From contig JAZGTN010000009.1 in NCBI GenBank assembly GCA_037783415.1, positions 11,222,001 through 11,286,000 of the forward strand: a stretch of 64,000 nt of DNA, written 5' to 3'. Of the stretch, positions 31,134 through 43,156 are shown piece after piece. The DNA is from Leptasterias polaris. Taxonomy: Eukaryota; Echinodermata; Asteroidea; Forcipulatida; Asteriidae. The translations under genes were made by a program, and so were the position numbers. Within the stretch, counting starts at the first letter, position 1. Every line of letters starts with the position of its first letter. The notes below the pieces were generated by a model. That model was not told the origin of the DNA, made no database searches, and was given only the letters and a program-made list of their open reading frames with translations.

Positions 31134-32337
31134 GTAAGTGCACTTTAAAAAAATATGTTTTAGTTTCATCAGTGCAACAAGGTCTGCCAACTGTTCATGT
31201 ATGTTTGGTTACATCATTGATTTGTTTCTTCATGTGAGAGAGAAAAACCATACAGGGTACAATTGTGTATAAACAACAGTAATTTCATTGCAGTTGGCTT
31301 CACATTTAAACATTTACCTGAGACTGAGAGTTGAGACCTATGTGAACTGCTCTTAACCAATATTATTCTTTGAGGTAATCATAACAGGTTGATCCCAGCA
31401 TTGTCTGACTTCAGTTTCGCAGTTCTTAATGCGCTAATATTGAATCAGGAAGGGAAAGACATTGTCAGTATTTTATTTTAAACTTTTATTCTGACAATTT
31501 GCCATCATCTCTGATTTTTGATGTGTGCTAGTCATCATGTTTTTAAGACCATTCCAGGTTTTACAAGAACCACTAATAAATAAAGTGAATAAAGGTGACT
31601 GAGTCAGGAAGGTCTTTAATGCCAAGTTACACACAGGGTTGTGGCCGTGTGATAAAAGAACCCTGTTTTCTGCTTGGTCCTTTATCACATGGCCACGACC
31701 CTGGAGAGACTTTACAATGTATGGTCTTGAAGCAAGTCCGTACACCTTAATTCACATTCATAAGTACCATTTCTGTTATAAAAAGCAGTAATAAAGGTAA
31801 ATCTGCATAATTTGTTTATTTATGTCACGTCTTCAGACCTCAGGATCTGTTTCATAAGGGTTAAAGTTGCATGCGACGTTCAATGGTTGAGCAAACATTT
31901 ACAGCCGTACATGTACCGGTACATTGTATGTAAAAGGTTGGGAAAGTAATGCATTCTGCTCTACCAACCAGGCTCCTAGTTGATGATACCCATACCTACA
32001 TCTTTAGGGTCTGTGAAGGGGGTAACCCTGTTTCAGCCCCTGGTGACAGTTGGTTTGGGTCGATAGCCCAAATCAGTTACATGTAAATGTAGCCCTCACC
32101 TTGAATTGCCGTCACATGTAGACGATCTCTCTTAAAAAACCATTAATAAATAAATAAATAAATTAGTGCCGGTGTAAGCCAGCAGGCCAACGCCTATGAG
32201 CACTTTATACATAGCTTACTGGTCTGAAACTCTAATCAGCGGTTTATACATTGTGTACCAGGTAAACATGGTCATTTGACCATCCCACATGACTGCCTAA
32301 ACTGTCAGGGGTATAGTATGAATTTTTATGAGGCATA
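31134..32337. other. Intron 4, first part
   Basis: No gene seen. There is one imperfect hairpin at about 31636-31703: GGGTTGTGGCCGTGTGATAAA with its complement 24 bp later. Confidence 0.45.
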
Positions 32338-32342
32338 TTGAC

Positions 32343-33223
32343 TGTCACAAGAGGGCTTTGATTTTTATGTGAATATTTAGTTAAGTTATGAAACGCACAC
32401 AAAACGTATAGTATATGGGGCGTTGTCCTACGTCATAGACCATATAAGGAAGTTTTTACCGAGTTATTTTTGTTAGAAGATTTGTGAATAGTTAATGAGG
32501 TGATTTGTATATAGGAGCCTGTCGGTTAAGGAACCGGACGAGCATTGGAATGTTTTGGGGGCAGATCCGTCCAGCATCTCGAGGGTGCGGTAGCATCAGA
32601 TTGGCGTTAGCCGAGAATCAAAGAAGTGTGGAGAAACGTTTGGCGATAGCCATTGAGTTCAGCGATAGCTGAAAATAAAATTAACAGTCTTTGGGTTAAT
32701 TTGAGTTAGGACAACTAACAGTTCAAAAATCTGGAGAAACCTGTTAAGGGGAGCCAGTTTTAAGTAGAGAAATCTCGCCGAAACTGGCTCCCATTATTGG
32801 AGCTAGAGACGGTGGCAACGCTGCCTTGAGAGGGTTCAGTGGAGGTGGGTGCGAAAGACACACCGCAAGTCCACCGCAAGTCTGCAACACCCGGCTAAAG
32901 GGAGAGACTCTTAGTTTTGACATTGTGTGGGTGATGTACACCACGTAGTTATTGGCCAAGGATACCGTAACCACCGATAACTGGAACTTTTGAAACTTGG
33001 TCGTTGCACCAAGCAAATAAGAATATTACATCCGTAATATTAAGTAATGTATACCTATTTTCTTTATTGAATATGTTCAGTGTAAATAGTGTAAATAAAT
33101 AAGTTAGCGTAAAAAGCATTCACTGCTAAACCTACGTCTATTTGTAGATTTGTGGTGTCAAAGGAAGGAACAATTATTGTCTAGATTTTATTTTTGATCT
33201 TGGGAGAACCCGGCTTTGTGACA
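32343..33223 (+). repeat. 5' LTR (881 bp)
   Basis: It contains two copies of the 11-bp unit CCACCGCAAGT (near 32870), where the 3' LTR has three. I saw no other difference when reading the two LTRs side by side. Confidence 0.9.
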
Positions 33224-33224
33224 A

Positions 33225-33242
33225 TGGGGGCTTGTCCGGGAG
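33225..33242 (+). other. Primer-binding site for tRNA-Pro
   Basis: TGGGGGCTTGTCCGGGAG begins two bases after the LTR end. It matches the tRNA-Pro primer site known from murine leukaemia virus except at two positions. It primes minus-strand DNA synthesis. Confidence 0.75.
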
Positions 33243-33560
33243 TAATTTAAAAACCGTAAAGCCAAGGAAAATCACCTTGAGGTTTTTATTTGAAATTGTT
33301 CCGAATTGATACTGCTAGTTACTAAGATAGCCAGATTTGACACACTCCTTCTCTGACGATGAGGCCTGTTAATTATCTTAAAGAGCATAATTGGAAAAGA
33401 TGAGGTTGTAAGTTGAACTCGTAAATCCATGTAGGAACTGAGATTTTTAGTTGCATCATACAAGCTTAAGCATAATCAATCGTGACCATGAGGATGTGCC
33501 TGCGTCAGTACGAGTTATTTAAATTCAACTGCGTATGAATGCTTTGTTTGGGGTTGTTTC

Positions 33561-36500
33561 ATGAGTAAGATCAAGGGAATAATTTTATGCGTATTACTAT
33601 GTAATTCCGTAGCTGAAGCACTAGCCAAAATGGAATTTGAAAACCTTTTGAAGATGGGCAGAGAGTTGGATCTTGAAGGCGGTGAATTATTGAAATTTGC
33701 TAAGGAACGCGAGCGTATGCAGCTAGAGCACGAACAGCTACAAGCTGAACGCGAACGCGAAGAGCGCCATAGTCGCAGAGAGCACGAGAAACTTATGAAA
33801 GAATATGAGCTAAAACAAGCAGAGCTGCAACACGAAAATGCAAATTCAACAACTGCGAACACATCATTTTATGCACAGCCTAGGCTCCCTTCTTTTAATG
33901 ATGGTAGGGATGAGTTAGATGCGTATCTCAAACGTTTTGAGCGATTTGCTACAGCCATGGAGTGGCCCGAAGAAAACTGGGCAACTTCGCTTAGTGCATT
34001 ACTTACTGGTAGGGCATTAGAAGTTTACTCCCGCATGCCTACGAGTAAAGCTCAGGATTATAAGGAGGTTAAAAAAGCATTGTTGCTTAGATATCTTCTC
34101 AGTGAAGAAGGGTTTAGAATTAAATTCAGATCAGCAAGACTGGAATATGCCGAGACCTATACCCAGTTTGCAGATAGAATATCAGGCTATCTTAAGAGAT
34201 GGATTGAGATAGGTGAAGTAGCTTCTACATATGAAGGTTTATTTGAGATGATGGTTCGTGAGCAGACTTTGAAGATTTGTAGTAAGGAATTAGCTCTCTT
34301 CCTTAAGGAGAGAAAGACTACGAGTTTAAATGATTTAACTACATTAGCAGATCGGTATTCTGAAGCCCACACCCAGCGGTATTTCGTTGAGAATACTAAG
34401 TCTAGTAGTTGTACTAGTAGATACATTAAACCTAAGCCGTCTAATGTACCGAACGCAAGTGGAAGTGTTACCACGAAGCTAAGCAAGGAAAAGATAGATA
34501 AGCTTAGATTTGAACGTAGATGTTTTGAGTGTAGTGGATATGGACACATTGCTAGAGATTGTCGTAAGCGTAGACAGAGGGGTCAACAGGGCCCACCGAA
34601 ATTTAATAATAAGGGAGCTAGCTTAGTTGTAGATAGCAACTCTATTAGATCTGAGCTCGAAAAGGATTCAGAAGTTAGTGTAACAGAAACTGCTGCAGCA
34701 TGCCTACCCATGATAGAAGGATTATGTAACTGTCAGGAATACGTAGGCAGAGATGTTACATTAAAATGCGGGCATAAGTTGCCTATAGTTAGTGCTGTGT
34801 GCACAGCGAGCAGTAGTATGCCAGTTACCGAGGGATACATAGGCAAGACTTTAGTCAGAGTCATGCGTGACACTGGATGCAGCACCGTTGTAGTTAGGCG
34901 CAGCTTAGTGAAACAGTCACAGTTAATAGGAATCACCGAGGGGTGCATTTTAATGGACGGGACTGTACGTAGATATCCTGTCGCTGAAGTTGACCTTTGT
35001 ACACCATATTTTTCTGGTACTGTTAAAGCATTGTGCATGGAAAATCCAGTATATGATGTCGTCATCGGGAATATTGATGGAGCGAGACCGGCTCACGCCC
35101 CTGATGATTCACACGAGAAAGGCTTCACTAAAACAGATGGGTTCATTTCGGAGAAGTTCAAGGGACTTGATGCTGGTACAGCGGACGTAGAGGTATTTGA
35201 AGCTCAGGCAGTAGAGACAAGAGGACAAAAGTTGATAAAGGAGAAGTCATTCAAAGGGTTGAAGACCACCGCGGGAAATTTTGAGGTACCAGCATCCCGA
35301 GAGGAACTAAAAGAGGCCCAGAAGAAAGACGAGACTCTTCAAAGGTCATGGAAGTTGGCTGGTGAAGGGAAAGTTAAGATGTCAGGGAAAGACAATGAGA
35401 TAACCTTCAAAGTCAAGAATGGTTTGTTGTATCGGGAGTTTACCTCACCAAAGATTGACCGAGGTCGCACATTCAAACAACTAGTTGTCCCCAATCAATT
35501 CAGAGATTATGTCCTTCAAATTGCTCATGACTCTCCAATGGCAGGACACTTGGGCTCTAAACGTACTGCTGACCGTGTCTTATCCAAGTTTTATTGGCCA
35601 GGGGTATACGGTGACGCTAACAGATATTGTGTATCTTGTGATGTTTGTCAACGTACGGTGGCTAAAGGAAGCATTGCCAGAGCACCTCTAGGTCAGATGC
35701 CTTTGATCGACACCCCTTTCAGGAGAGTAGCTGTGGATTTGGTTGGTCCAAAAACGCCAATAACGGACCGAGGGAACAGATACATTATTACTTTGGTAGA
35801 TTATGCGACACGCTACCCAGAAGCCCTTCCTCTTCAGAAGATCGAAACAGAGAGAGTCGCTGAGGCACTACTTCAGATGTTTTCTCGTATAGGAGTACCC
35901 GAGGAGATTTTGTCCGATATGGGGACTCAATTTACTTCTAACCTAATGAAGGAAGTGGGACGACTCCTTATGATGAAACAGATCACCACCACACCCTATC
36001 ACCCCATGTGTAATGGGCTAGTAGAAAGGTTTAATGGCACCATCAAGCGAATGCTCCGACGAATGTGCAGCGAGCGTCCAAAAGATTGGGACAGGTACCT
36101 ACCTGCGCTACTTTTCGCTTATCGAGAGGTTCCCCAAGAGAGCACGGGGTTTTCACCATTTGAACTGATATATGGGCGCACACTTAGAGGACCAATGGCC
36201 ATACTGAGAGACCTTTGGACGGCGGACCCAGATGACGACGAAGAAGTAAAGACAACTTATCAATATGTAATCGACCTAAGAGAACGAATGGAAGCTACAT
36301 GTACCATGGCTAGAGAGGAGTTGAGTAAAGCCTCTAAACGCTATCGCAAATACTATGACGTCAGAAGTCGAGACAGAAAGTTTGAAATTGGTGATGAAGT
36401 CTTAATTCTCCTTCCGACAAACCAAAACAAGCTACTCATGCAATGGCAAGGGCCTTTCAAGGTAACACAGAAAATAGCCAAACACGACTACAAGGTGAAA

Positions 36501-37307
36501 GTTAGAGAAAGGGAGAAAACTTATCATACAAACCTGTTGAAGAAATATGTCAGACGCCAAGAGGATGAAGAAACAGGAGCGACATCAGTTGTCAACCATT
36601 TGTCTTTGGCATGTGCAGGAATTGTTGAAGCATCAGAAGATGAATTTGACGACTACACACCAGCCCTAGAGCTACCACCTTTAAAGCAAGGCGAAGATTT
36701 TACTGACGTCAACTTGGGCACGACACTCACCGAGTCTGAGGTAGATTCAATTGAGGGTTTATTGAAGGAATACATCGATGTGTTTTCAGATATGCCAGGC
36801 AAAACACACTTGATCGAGTACTCAGTAAAACTCACAACCGATACACCAATCAAGTCTAAGCCATATCCAGTTCCACACGCTGTCCGGGATGTTATTGCTA
36901 ACGAAGTCGAAACCATGAAGAGACTGGGAGTAATTGAACCAAGTTCTTCACCATACGCCGCACCAATTGTCTTAGTACACAAGAAAGATGGGACGAATCG
37001 CTTTTGCATCGACTTCCGAAAATTAAACAAAGTGACTGTGTTCGACCCAGAACCAATTCCAAACCAAGAAGATTTGATGGCCAAATTGGGGCAGGGAAAG
37101 CTTTTTTCCAAAATAGATTTGTCTAAGGGGTACTGGCAGATACCAATCGCTGAAGATGATAAAAGAGAAGACTGCATTTGTGACGTCAGATGGGCTTTTT
37201 CAGTTCTCCGTCTTACCCTTCGGCATGGTCAATGCTCCAGCGGTATTCAGTCGAATGATGCGCCGATTGTTGAGCGGTCTTACCAATGTTGTAAACTACA
37301 TAGATGA
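33561..37307 (+). CDS. Gmr1-like gag-pol (gag, protease, integrase, start of RT)
   Basis: A 1248-codon frame. Residues about 30-95 form a charged coiled coil rich in Glu/Arg/Lys. Residues about 100-290 are a gag capsid-like region (PRLPSFNDGRDELDAYLKRF). A CCHC zinc knuckle CFECSGYGHIARDC is near residue 321. The protease active site DTGCSTVVV is near 437. The integrase has an HHCC region (HDSPMAGHLG.., C-x-x-C, about 655-700), core acidic residues in AVDLVGP, LSDMGTQF and GLVERFNG, and a GPY/F module (WQGPFKV, about 964). The reverse transcriptase begins near 1120 (SSPYAAPIVLVHKKDGTNRF). Beyond nucleotide 37164 an extra A shifts the frame and the last 48 codons are nonsense. The start ATG at 33561 is the first long-frame Met after the leader. 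Confidence 0.9.
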   Translation: MSKIKGIILCVLLCNSVAEALAKMEFENLLKMGRELDLEGGELLKFAKERERMQLEHEQLQAEREREERHSRREHEKLMKEYELKQAELQHENANSTTANTSFYAQPRLPSFNDGRDELDAYLKRFERFATAMEWPEENWATSLSALLTGRALEVYSRMPTSKAQDYKEVKKALLLRYLLSEEGFRIKFRSARLEYAETYTQFADRISGYLKRWIEIGEVASTYEGLFEMMVREQTLKICSKELALFLKERKTTSLNDLTTLADRYSEAHTQRYFVENTKSSSCTSRYIKPKPSNVPNASGSVTTKLSKEKIDKLRFERRCFECSGYGHIARDCRKRRQRGQQGPPKFNNKGASLVVDSNSIRSELEKDSEVSVTETAAACLPMIEGLCNCQEYVGRDVTLKCGHKLPIVSAVCTASSSMPVTEGYIGKTLVRVMRDTGCSTVVVRRSLVKQSQLIGITEGCILMDGTVRRYPVAEVDLCTPYFSGTVKALCMENPVYDVVIGNIDGARPAHAPDDSHEKGFTKTDGFISEKFKGLDAGTADVEVFEAQAVETRGQKLIKEKSFKGLKTTAGNFEVPASREELKEAQKKDETLQRSWKLAGEGKVKMSGKDNEITFKVKNGLLYREFTSPKIDRGRTFKQLVVPNQFRDYVLQIAHDSPMAGHLGSKRTADRVLSKFYWPGVYGDANRYCVSCDVCQRTVAKGSIARAPLGQMPLIDTPFRRVAVDLVGPKTPITDRGNRYIITLVDYATRYPEALPLQKIETERVAEALLQMFSRIGVPEEILSDMGTQFTSNLMKEVGRLLMMKQITTTPYHPMCNGLVERFNGTIKRMLRRMCSERPKDWDRYLPALLFAYREVPQESTGFSPFELIYGRTLRGPMAILRDLWTADPDDDEEVKTTYQYVIDLRERMEATCTMAREELSKASKRYRKYYDVRSRDRKFEIGDEVLILLPTNQNKLLMQWQGPFKVTQKIAKHDYKVKVREREKTYHTNLLKKYVRRQEDEETGATSVVNHLSLACAGIVEASEDEFDDYTPALELPPLKQGEDFTDVNLGTTLTESEVDSIEGLLKEYIDVFSDMPGKTHLIEYSVKLTTDTPIKSKPYPVPHAVRDVIANEVETMKRLGVIEPSSSPYAAPIVLVHKKDGTNRFCIDFRKLNKVTVFDPEPIPNQEDLMAKLGQGKLFSKIDLSKGYWQIPIAEDDKREDCICDVRWAFSVLRLTLRHGQCSSGIQSNDAPIVERSYQCCKLHR

Positions 37308-38115
37308 TATACTGATATACTCATGTAGGTGGGAAGAACACATTATTTTACTTAGAGAGGTTATGACTAGGCTTAGAACAGCCGGCTTAACTGCTCGGCC
37401 AACCAAGTGCTATTTAGGATTTGACACTTTAGACTTCTTAGGTCATGTGGTAGGTAGGGGTCTGCTAAGACCACAACCAGACAAAGTTAATGCAATTTTG
37501 GAGGTACAGCAACCTTCTACGAAGAAAGATGTTCGGTCTTTCTTAGGTTTTGTAGGTTATTACAGGCGGTTTATTGCAAACTTTGCGGCCATCGCGTGCC
37601 CACTGACAGACCTAACCAAAGGTAGAGGCGCGAAGCACATTGTATGGGAAGAGCCTCATGAGCGTGCGTTTAATGCGCTGAAAGCCCGCGTTGCGTCATC
37701 GCCAATTCTGCACCTGCCCGATCCTTCAAAGACTTACATAGTGCGCACAGACGCGTCCGACGTAGGCATTGGCGCAGTTCTCATGCAAACACACGATAAT
37801 GTTCAGTTCCCAGTTAGCTTCGCAAGTAAAAAACTCTTGCCGAGGCAGCGAGCGTACTCCACAATAGAGCGTGAATGTTTGGCCCTGGTTTGGGCAATTG
37901 AAAAGTTTAAAGTGTACTTATATGGAAAACAGTTAATCCTAGAAACTGATCATACGCCATTAACTTTTATTTCTCAGGCCAAGTGTACAAACAGTAGAGT
38001 TATGAGGTGGTCTCTTGCATTGCAGCCGTACAGATATGTTGTAAAGGCCATTAAAGGTATAGACAACGTAGGGGCAGACTTTTTGAGTCGGTGCCCACCT
38101 AAAGATTCAGCTTAA
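37156..38115 (+). CDS. Gmr1-like pol, remainder: reverse transcriptase and RNase H
   Basis: The +1 frame relative to gag-pol, 319 codons. It starts inside the reverse transcriptase (LFQFSVLPFGMVNAPAVFSR), carries the catalytic YIDDILIYS box near 37300 and the FLGHVVGRGLL thumb region. It continues into RNase H with RTDASDVGIGAVL, the STIERECLALVWAIEKFK stretch and the ETDHTPLTF box, ending at DNVGADFLSRCPP. The Met at 37156 is not a start; the frame continues from the upstream gag-pol. The break is one extra base in the run AAAA at 37161-37164. A sequencing error or a fresh mutation is more likely than programmed shifting, since no known slippery-site arrangement is evident. Confidence 0.9.
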   Translation: MIKEKTAFVTSDGLFQFSVLPFGMVNAPAVFSRMMRRLLSGLTNVVNYIDDILIYSCRWEEHIILLREVMTRLRTAGLTARPTKCYLGFDTLDFLGHVVGRGLLRPQPDKVNAILEVQQPSTKKDVRSFLGFVGYYRRFIANFAAIACPLTDLTKGRGAKHIVWEEPHERAFNALKARVASSPILHLPDPSKTYIVRTDASDVGIGAVLMQTHDNVQFPVSFASKKLLPRQRAYSTIERECLALVWAIEKFKVYLYGKQLILETDHTPLTFISQAKCTNSRVMRWSLALQPYRYVVKAIKGIDNVGADFLSRCPPKDSA

Positions 38116-38308
38116 TCTAACTAAAGATGTACAAAGATAAAGAAACATAAAATGTTTCGCGGTGCACTTAATTTCGACCGAAAAGGATGGTCAGAAGAAG
38201 AGTGACCAAAAGTAAAAGAAACCAGACTTGTTTATTTTTGGCCTTAAGAGGCAAGATATAGTGAGCATTGTTTAATTAGAAAATATGAAATGGATTTGAT
38301 ATTTTCTT

Positions 38309-38321
38309 GAGAATGGAGTGG
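38309..38321 (+). other. Polypurine tract
   Basis: GAGAATGGAGTGG lies immediately before the 3' LTR, where plus-strand DNA synthesis is primed. It has two pyrimidines. Confidence 0.6.
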
Positions 38322-39213
38322 TGTCACAAGAGGGCTTTGATTTTTATGTGAATATTTAGTTAAGTTATGAAACGCACACAAAACGTATAGTATATGGGGC
38401 GTTGTCCTACGTCATAGACCATATAAGGAAGTTTTTACCGAGTTATTTTTGTTAGAAGATTTGTGAATAGTTAATGAGGTGATTTGTATATAGGAGCCTG
38501 TCGGTTAAGGAACCGGACGAGCATTGGAATGTTTTGGGGGCAGATCCGTCCAGCATCTCGAGGGTGCGGTAGCATCAGATTGGCGTTAGCCGAGAATCAA
38601 AGAAGTGTGGAGAAACGTTTGGCGATAGCCATTGAGTTCAGCGATAGCTGAAAATAAAATTAACAGTCTTTGGGTTAATTTGAGTTAGGACAACTAACAG
38701 TTCAAAAATCTGGAGAAACCTGTTAAGGGGAGCCAGTTTTAAGTAGAGAAATCTCGCCGAAACTGGCTCCCATTATTGGAGCTAGAGACGGTGGCAACGC
38801 TGCCTTGAGAGGGTTCAGTGGAGGTGGGTGCGAAAGACACACCGCAAGTCCACCGCAAGTCCACCGCAAGTCTGCAACACCCGGCTAAAGGGAGAGACTC
38901 TTAGTTTTGACATTGTGTGGGTGATGTACACCACGTAGTTATTGGCCAAGGATACCGTAACCACCGATAACTGGAACTTTTGAAACTTGGTCGTTGCACC
39001 AAGCAAATAAGAATATTACATCCGTAATATTAAGTAATGTATACCTATTTTCTTTATTGAATATGTTCAGTGTAAATAGTGTAAATAAATAAGTTAGCGT
39101 AAAAAGCATTCACTGCTAAACCTACGTCTATTTGTAGATTTGTGGTGTCAAAGGAAGGAACAATTATTGTCTAGATTTTATTTTTGATCTTGGGAGAACC
39201 CGGCTTTGTGACA
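38322..39213 (+). repeat. 3' LTR (892 bp)
   Basis: Same as the 5' LTR except for a third 11-bp unit CCACCGCAAGT near 38850. Confidence 0.9.
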
Positions 39214-39218
39214 TTGAC

Positions 39219-42200
39219 ATCACCCACATGATGTGCTGTATGGTTTGTACTTAAATAATGTTTTGTCGTCTTATTTTGTGGTAAACAGTTACTGGAAACA
39301 AAATTTGTACAATTGTACACTGATGTGATAGCAAGATAATCAGTACAAATGTATTTATTTATTACAGTTTTTAATATGTTTTAAAATATTTGTTCTTGTA
39401 TCAGACATCATGGATACAATGTCATTCACATTGCACCTATGCTCTCTTCAGTGCCATTCAGTAAATTTGAGTTCATAGAAACAGTCAATGCACAGCGGGA
39501 AGTCTGGTGAAACAATGTAAGGCCATGGATTCGTGTGAAGTAAACTTTAATACATGTGTAGTATAGTCTGACCTCAAGTCTTTATTATGCAAGAATGCGT
39601 CATATGGTACGATTCTTGTGTGTACATTATGTACAACTTTACAAGGATGCAGGCCAGGAATTTCATCTTTAAGAGGGCAAGGCCATTGTCATTTTGCAAA
39701 GTGCACTTCCATAGGAAAATCTTTGGGAAACTTTTAAAGGGGCACCAAGACCAGGGGCAACAAGTGTGTAATTCAAGGCCTGAGTATGGTGCATAAACCA
39801 AAACATACATTGTACCATGTTAAGATGATTACTGTAGTTTACAATGTATGTAAAATGAAAATTTGAGTTTGGAGTCTCTTTACATTGTATGTAGAGTACG
39901 CAATGTCTTGCAGGGCTTGTAGCTCATAACCTTTTAGACAGGACAGATTTTTTTTACAAGACCAGAATCAAAACGAGAAAACACTTTCTCAGTTTTGATA
40001 TCATGCAAACTGTTGAAGTACAAGTACATTAAGACTAAGAGGAGATTTATCTCATTTGTCTAATGGGAACATCACTTGTTTATTTCTAAAGATACAGTAC
40101 ATGTATGAGTACATGTAATAATAGAGTGTCCTTTCTCTTTGATGTAACTGATAAGTATTATTAACTATTAAAACAATAACTTTAAAACAGTGTAATGAAT
40201 GTGTTGGCCAATGCAAAACAATGAGAATCTGTGGAAGGAGATGAGCTAATGACAAGAAACAAATTACAGTAACTTTTAAATTTACTATGTATGTACTCGA
40301 TAATTGATATGATGTAAATGTGCGTAAAAATAGAGTACATGTAGGAATGGAACTGATGAGCAAACATGTACGATTAAAGGGTCTCTTTCTAAATTTGAAT
40401 TATTATTATTGTTATTATTATTGGTTTATTTCAATAAAAAACATAGCAGCCGTTAGGCTGAATTGCGTTTTAAATTTACACTTTTAAAAATATACTAATA
40501 CTTCAAATTCATAAAAAACGATCATCCAAAAACAAAAGCAAACACACTAAAACAAAATAATAAAAAAAATTAGAAAGTATTTTCCCAAAGATTAGTCAAA
40601 TTTGAGGTTGGAATGTACACACGTACATGATGTAGATGGACAACTTGAGAATGGATACTCTTCATCAGCATGGTCAGGTTGGTATACATGTAGAACCCTC
40701 TTTTAAATTGCATCTTGTACAATTTGCTTTGTTCACATGCTCAAAAGTACATGTAGTGAAGCAATAATTTGTAAAACACTTTCTACTTCTGAACTTTTTG
40801 CTTCTGCCATAGATGTACTGCCATGGTGTATGGGAACTGCTTTGCTTTTCTTTTCGTCATTTGGGCCCAATTTCATAGCTTACATAATATCTGTGATCAA
40901 TTTTTTATTTTTTTTAAGCAAGGTAATATTTTTTCACCCTCCCCCCCTTTTTGGCAACGGATAGAGTTGACAAAACAATAAAAAGCTTGATTGTTGGTGT
41001 TTTCGACCTGCAATACATGCATTGTCTGTATAAGTTAGATTGATCATCTCGCCTTGGAAGTAGAACTAAAATTCAAGCTAAATATTTGAATGCAATGCAA
41101 CTCTGCGAACGATTTATAGTAGTTGCAAAATGTTACACAAAAGGTTTTAGTTAAATATTAGCATTAAGTGTGCACGACAACCTATGCTGTGCACAATTAT
41201 ACACTTATTTCTCAAGATTTTAGATGTTTTCTGAACCGGCTTGCATGGTACACAAGCTGAAACCAAGGATGCGTCATAAGTGAGCTTAATCGCTCGAGCT
41301 CGCAAGCCTGAGGAAACCTGTAAACAAGGGTGCTTGCTATTTGAACCAGAAACACTAGGGTTAACCCATACTCTTCCACGTGTGTAAGTGTTCTGGGTTC
41401 ATTTTTTGTGCACTAGGGGCCTACCGATCCCACATGTAGTACATGGCATCGAAATACAAAGCAATTATGGCAAAATGGCTTGAAGTATCTTTCTCAAGGA
41501 CGCAAATTAAATGCCATCAGGACTGGAACCCACACTCTGCTGATCACAAACACCAGAGCTTGAGTCTCATGTTTTTTTAAATTATTAATACTTGCTTCAT
41601 TGTATATCAAAAAAGATTTTTCAACAAGTTTATTTTGCCTGCAATACAGTTGCAATACACATGTAAATATTAATGTTACATTCTGTGTAATGTTAATGTT
41701 GCATTTTTGTTGCTGCTTCTTGCTTTATTCCTTTTACATGAGTCTTAACTTACTTTACTCACTGTGCGTGCATTTAGAACTTTCAATACAACGTGGATCA
41801 CTGTACACATAGAGTTTACACATTGTTTTCACAGCCTGCATTTAGCTAGCAGAGGTATATATTCATATTTACCTAGTGTTTATATAGTGTCGTACATTAC
41901 ACATCAAAGTCTCTGGGTAGGTTAACACATTCAAACTGGGGACCTACATGTAAAAAATGTAACAAAAGAAGACATTGGTGCCCGTTGGGTGATTGTCTCA
42001 GTTGGAAAGTGTGTACAAACCAATGGGAGCTGTTGCCAACAAGTTTAAACAAAAGAGAAACAATGGGAAGTCCCCAGTTAGGAAGTGTGGGAGCTGTTTC
42101 TATAAAGTTTCAACAAAAACTGGACAATAGGAAGTCCCTAGTCACGCACTGTGGACATTCTTTTTTGCTGTAAACTTAAGGAAAATTCTATTCTTCACAC

Positions 42201-43156
42201 TGTAAAAACACTGTGTGGACCTGTGTAGAGTCCACACCCATGTAGTGTTTTAAGTCCCTATGTGGACCTCTTTTGTTCTCAGGTCCACACTAGGTATGTA
42301 ATGTTACAACACTTGTTTAGTGTTTACACACTTGCAAGCACACTTGTGTAGATTATGAACCTGTCCTCGGTTACACTACATGCATGTAATACATATCGTG
42401 TTTGTGAGTAACGCTTTCCCGCTTTCCTTTGTGTGAATAATTACATCATTACTCATTCAAGAATCGATTTTTGCAACTTCTTCTACTTGTTACATAACAT
42501 TCAAGCTTGCTTAGCTGTAGAAAGGTACATGTACAATGCAGAGAGTATGAATGCAAATCACTGCTGGCAATCATATGGTTACTCTCTTTAAAAGCTGAAG
42601 CAAGAAGAAGATTTTTCTAAGCCTTGGGCTACTTTATACAAATAGAAAATTATCTCAACACAAGTATGCATTTTATGTGCATTTTTGAAGTCACATGATG
42701 ATGTATCCCAAAAGTAGAAACAAAATTCCTACCTGCTTGCTTACATATGTGGAATCCATTGCTTGTTTTTTTGTGTAGATCATTTTTCTGTTACATGCCT
42801 AGACATGCAAATCTTGTGCTTAAACTGTTTTTGCTCTGCATTATTATGTAATTATTATGTCGTTATGCAGAATTTGTTTTTATTTAGTCAATGCATTTCA
42901 TTGAATACAAACTAGTAAAAATGAAACTTATTTTAATAACAAATACTACATTTATGTTCTTTGTGCTGTAAGTAATCAGAAAGAAAACAGATACATGTAT
43001 ATGTCCATTATCAATTGCCATTATTTTGAAAAAATCAGATTATCATTCAAATGCACTGATCTAAAAAATAGTCATTGCATTTTTGGACTACATACACATG
43101 CACACTGCAAGTAGTCTTTTCTTGTTTGTATTTGAACATTTGTTTTTTCTCATCAG
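39219..43156. other. Intron 4, middle part: no gene seen
   Basis: AT-rich intronic sequence with an ATT microsatellite near 40400 and many TACATGTA motifs. A repeat of the GTCCACAC/GTGTGGAC type is seen at 42195-42310 (short direct and inverted copies of TGTGGACCT and CACT(T)GTGTAG). No conserved coding frame. Confidence 0.45.

Larger units (their letters stand above)
32343..39213 (+). mobile_element. Gmr1-like Ty3/gypsy LTR retrotransposon, 6.9 kb, recent
   Basis: Two LTRs (32343-33223 and 38322-39213) start TGTCACAAG and end TGTGACA, flanked by the 5-bp duplication TTGAC (32338-32342, 39214-39218). A primer-binding site matches tRNA-Pro and a purine tract precedes the 3' LTR. Pol order is protease, integrase, reverse transcriptase, RNase H, with integrase first as in Ty1/copia, while the enzymes themselves are Ty3/gypsy-like. 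This is the hallmark of Gmr1 elements of deuterostomes. The LTRs differ visibly only by one 11-bp repeat unit, so insertion was recent. A single extra A in the reverse-transcriptase region interrupts the frame. It lies in intron 4 in the sense orientation of the host gene. Confidence 0.95.

Noticed and set aside
33515..33862. Antisense Ser/Cys-rich frame opposite gag
   Set aside because: It is the shadow of the Glu/Arg-rich coiled-coil codons of gag on the other strand.
37150..37170. Programmed frameshift in the Gmr1-like pol
   Set aside because: The break falls inside a conserved reverse-transcriptase motif, not between domains, and consists of one extra A in AAAA. A mutation or sequencing error explains it better.
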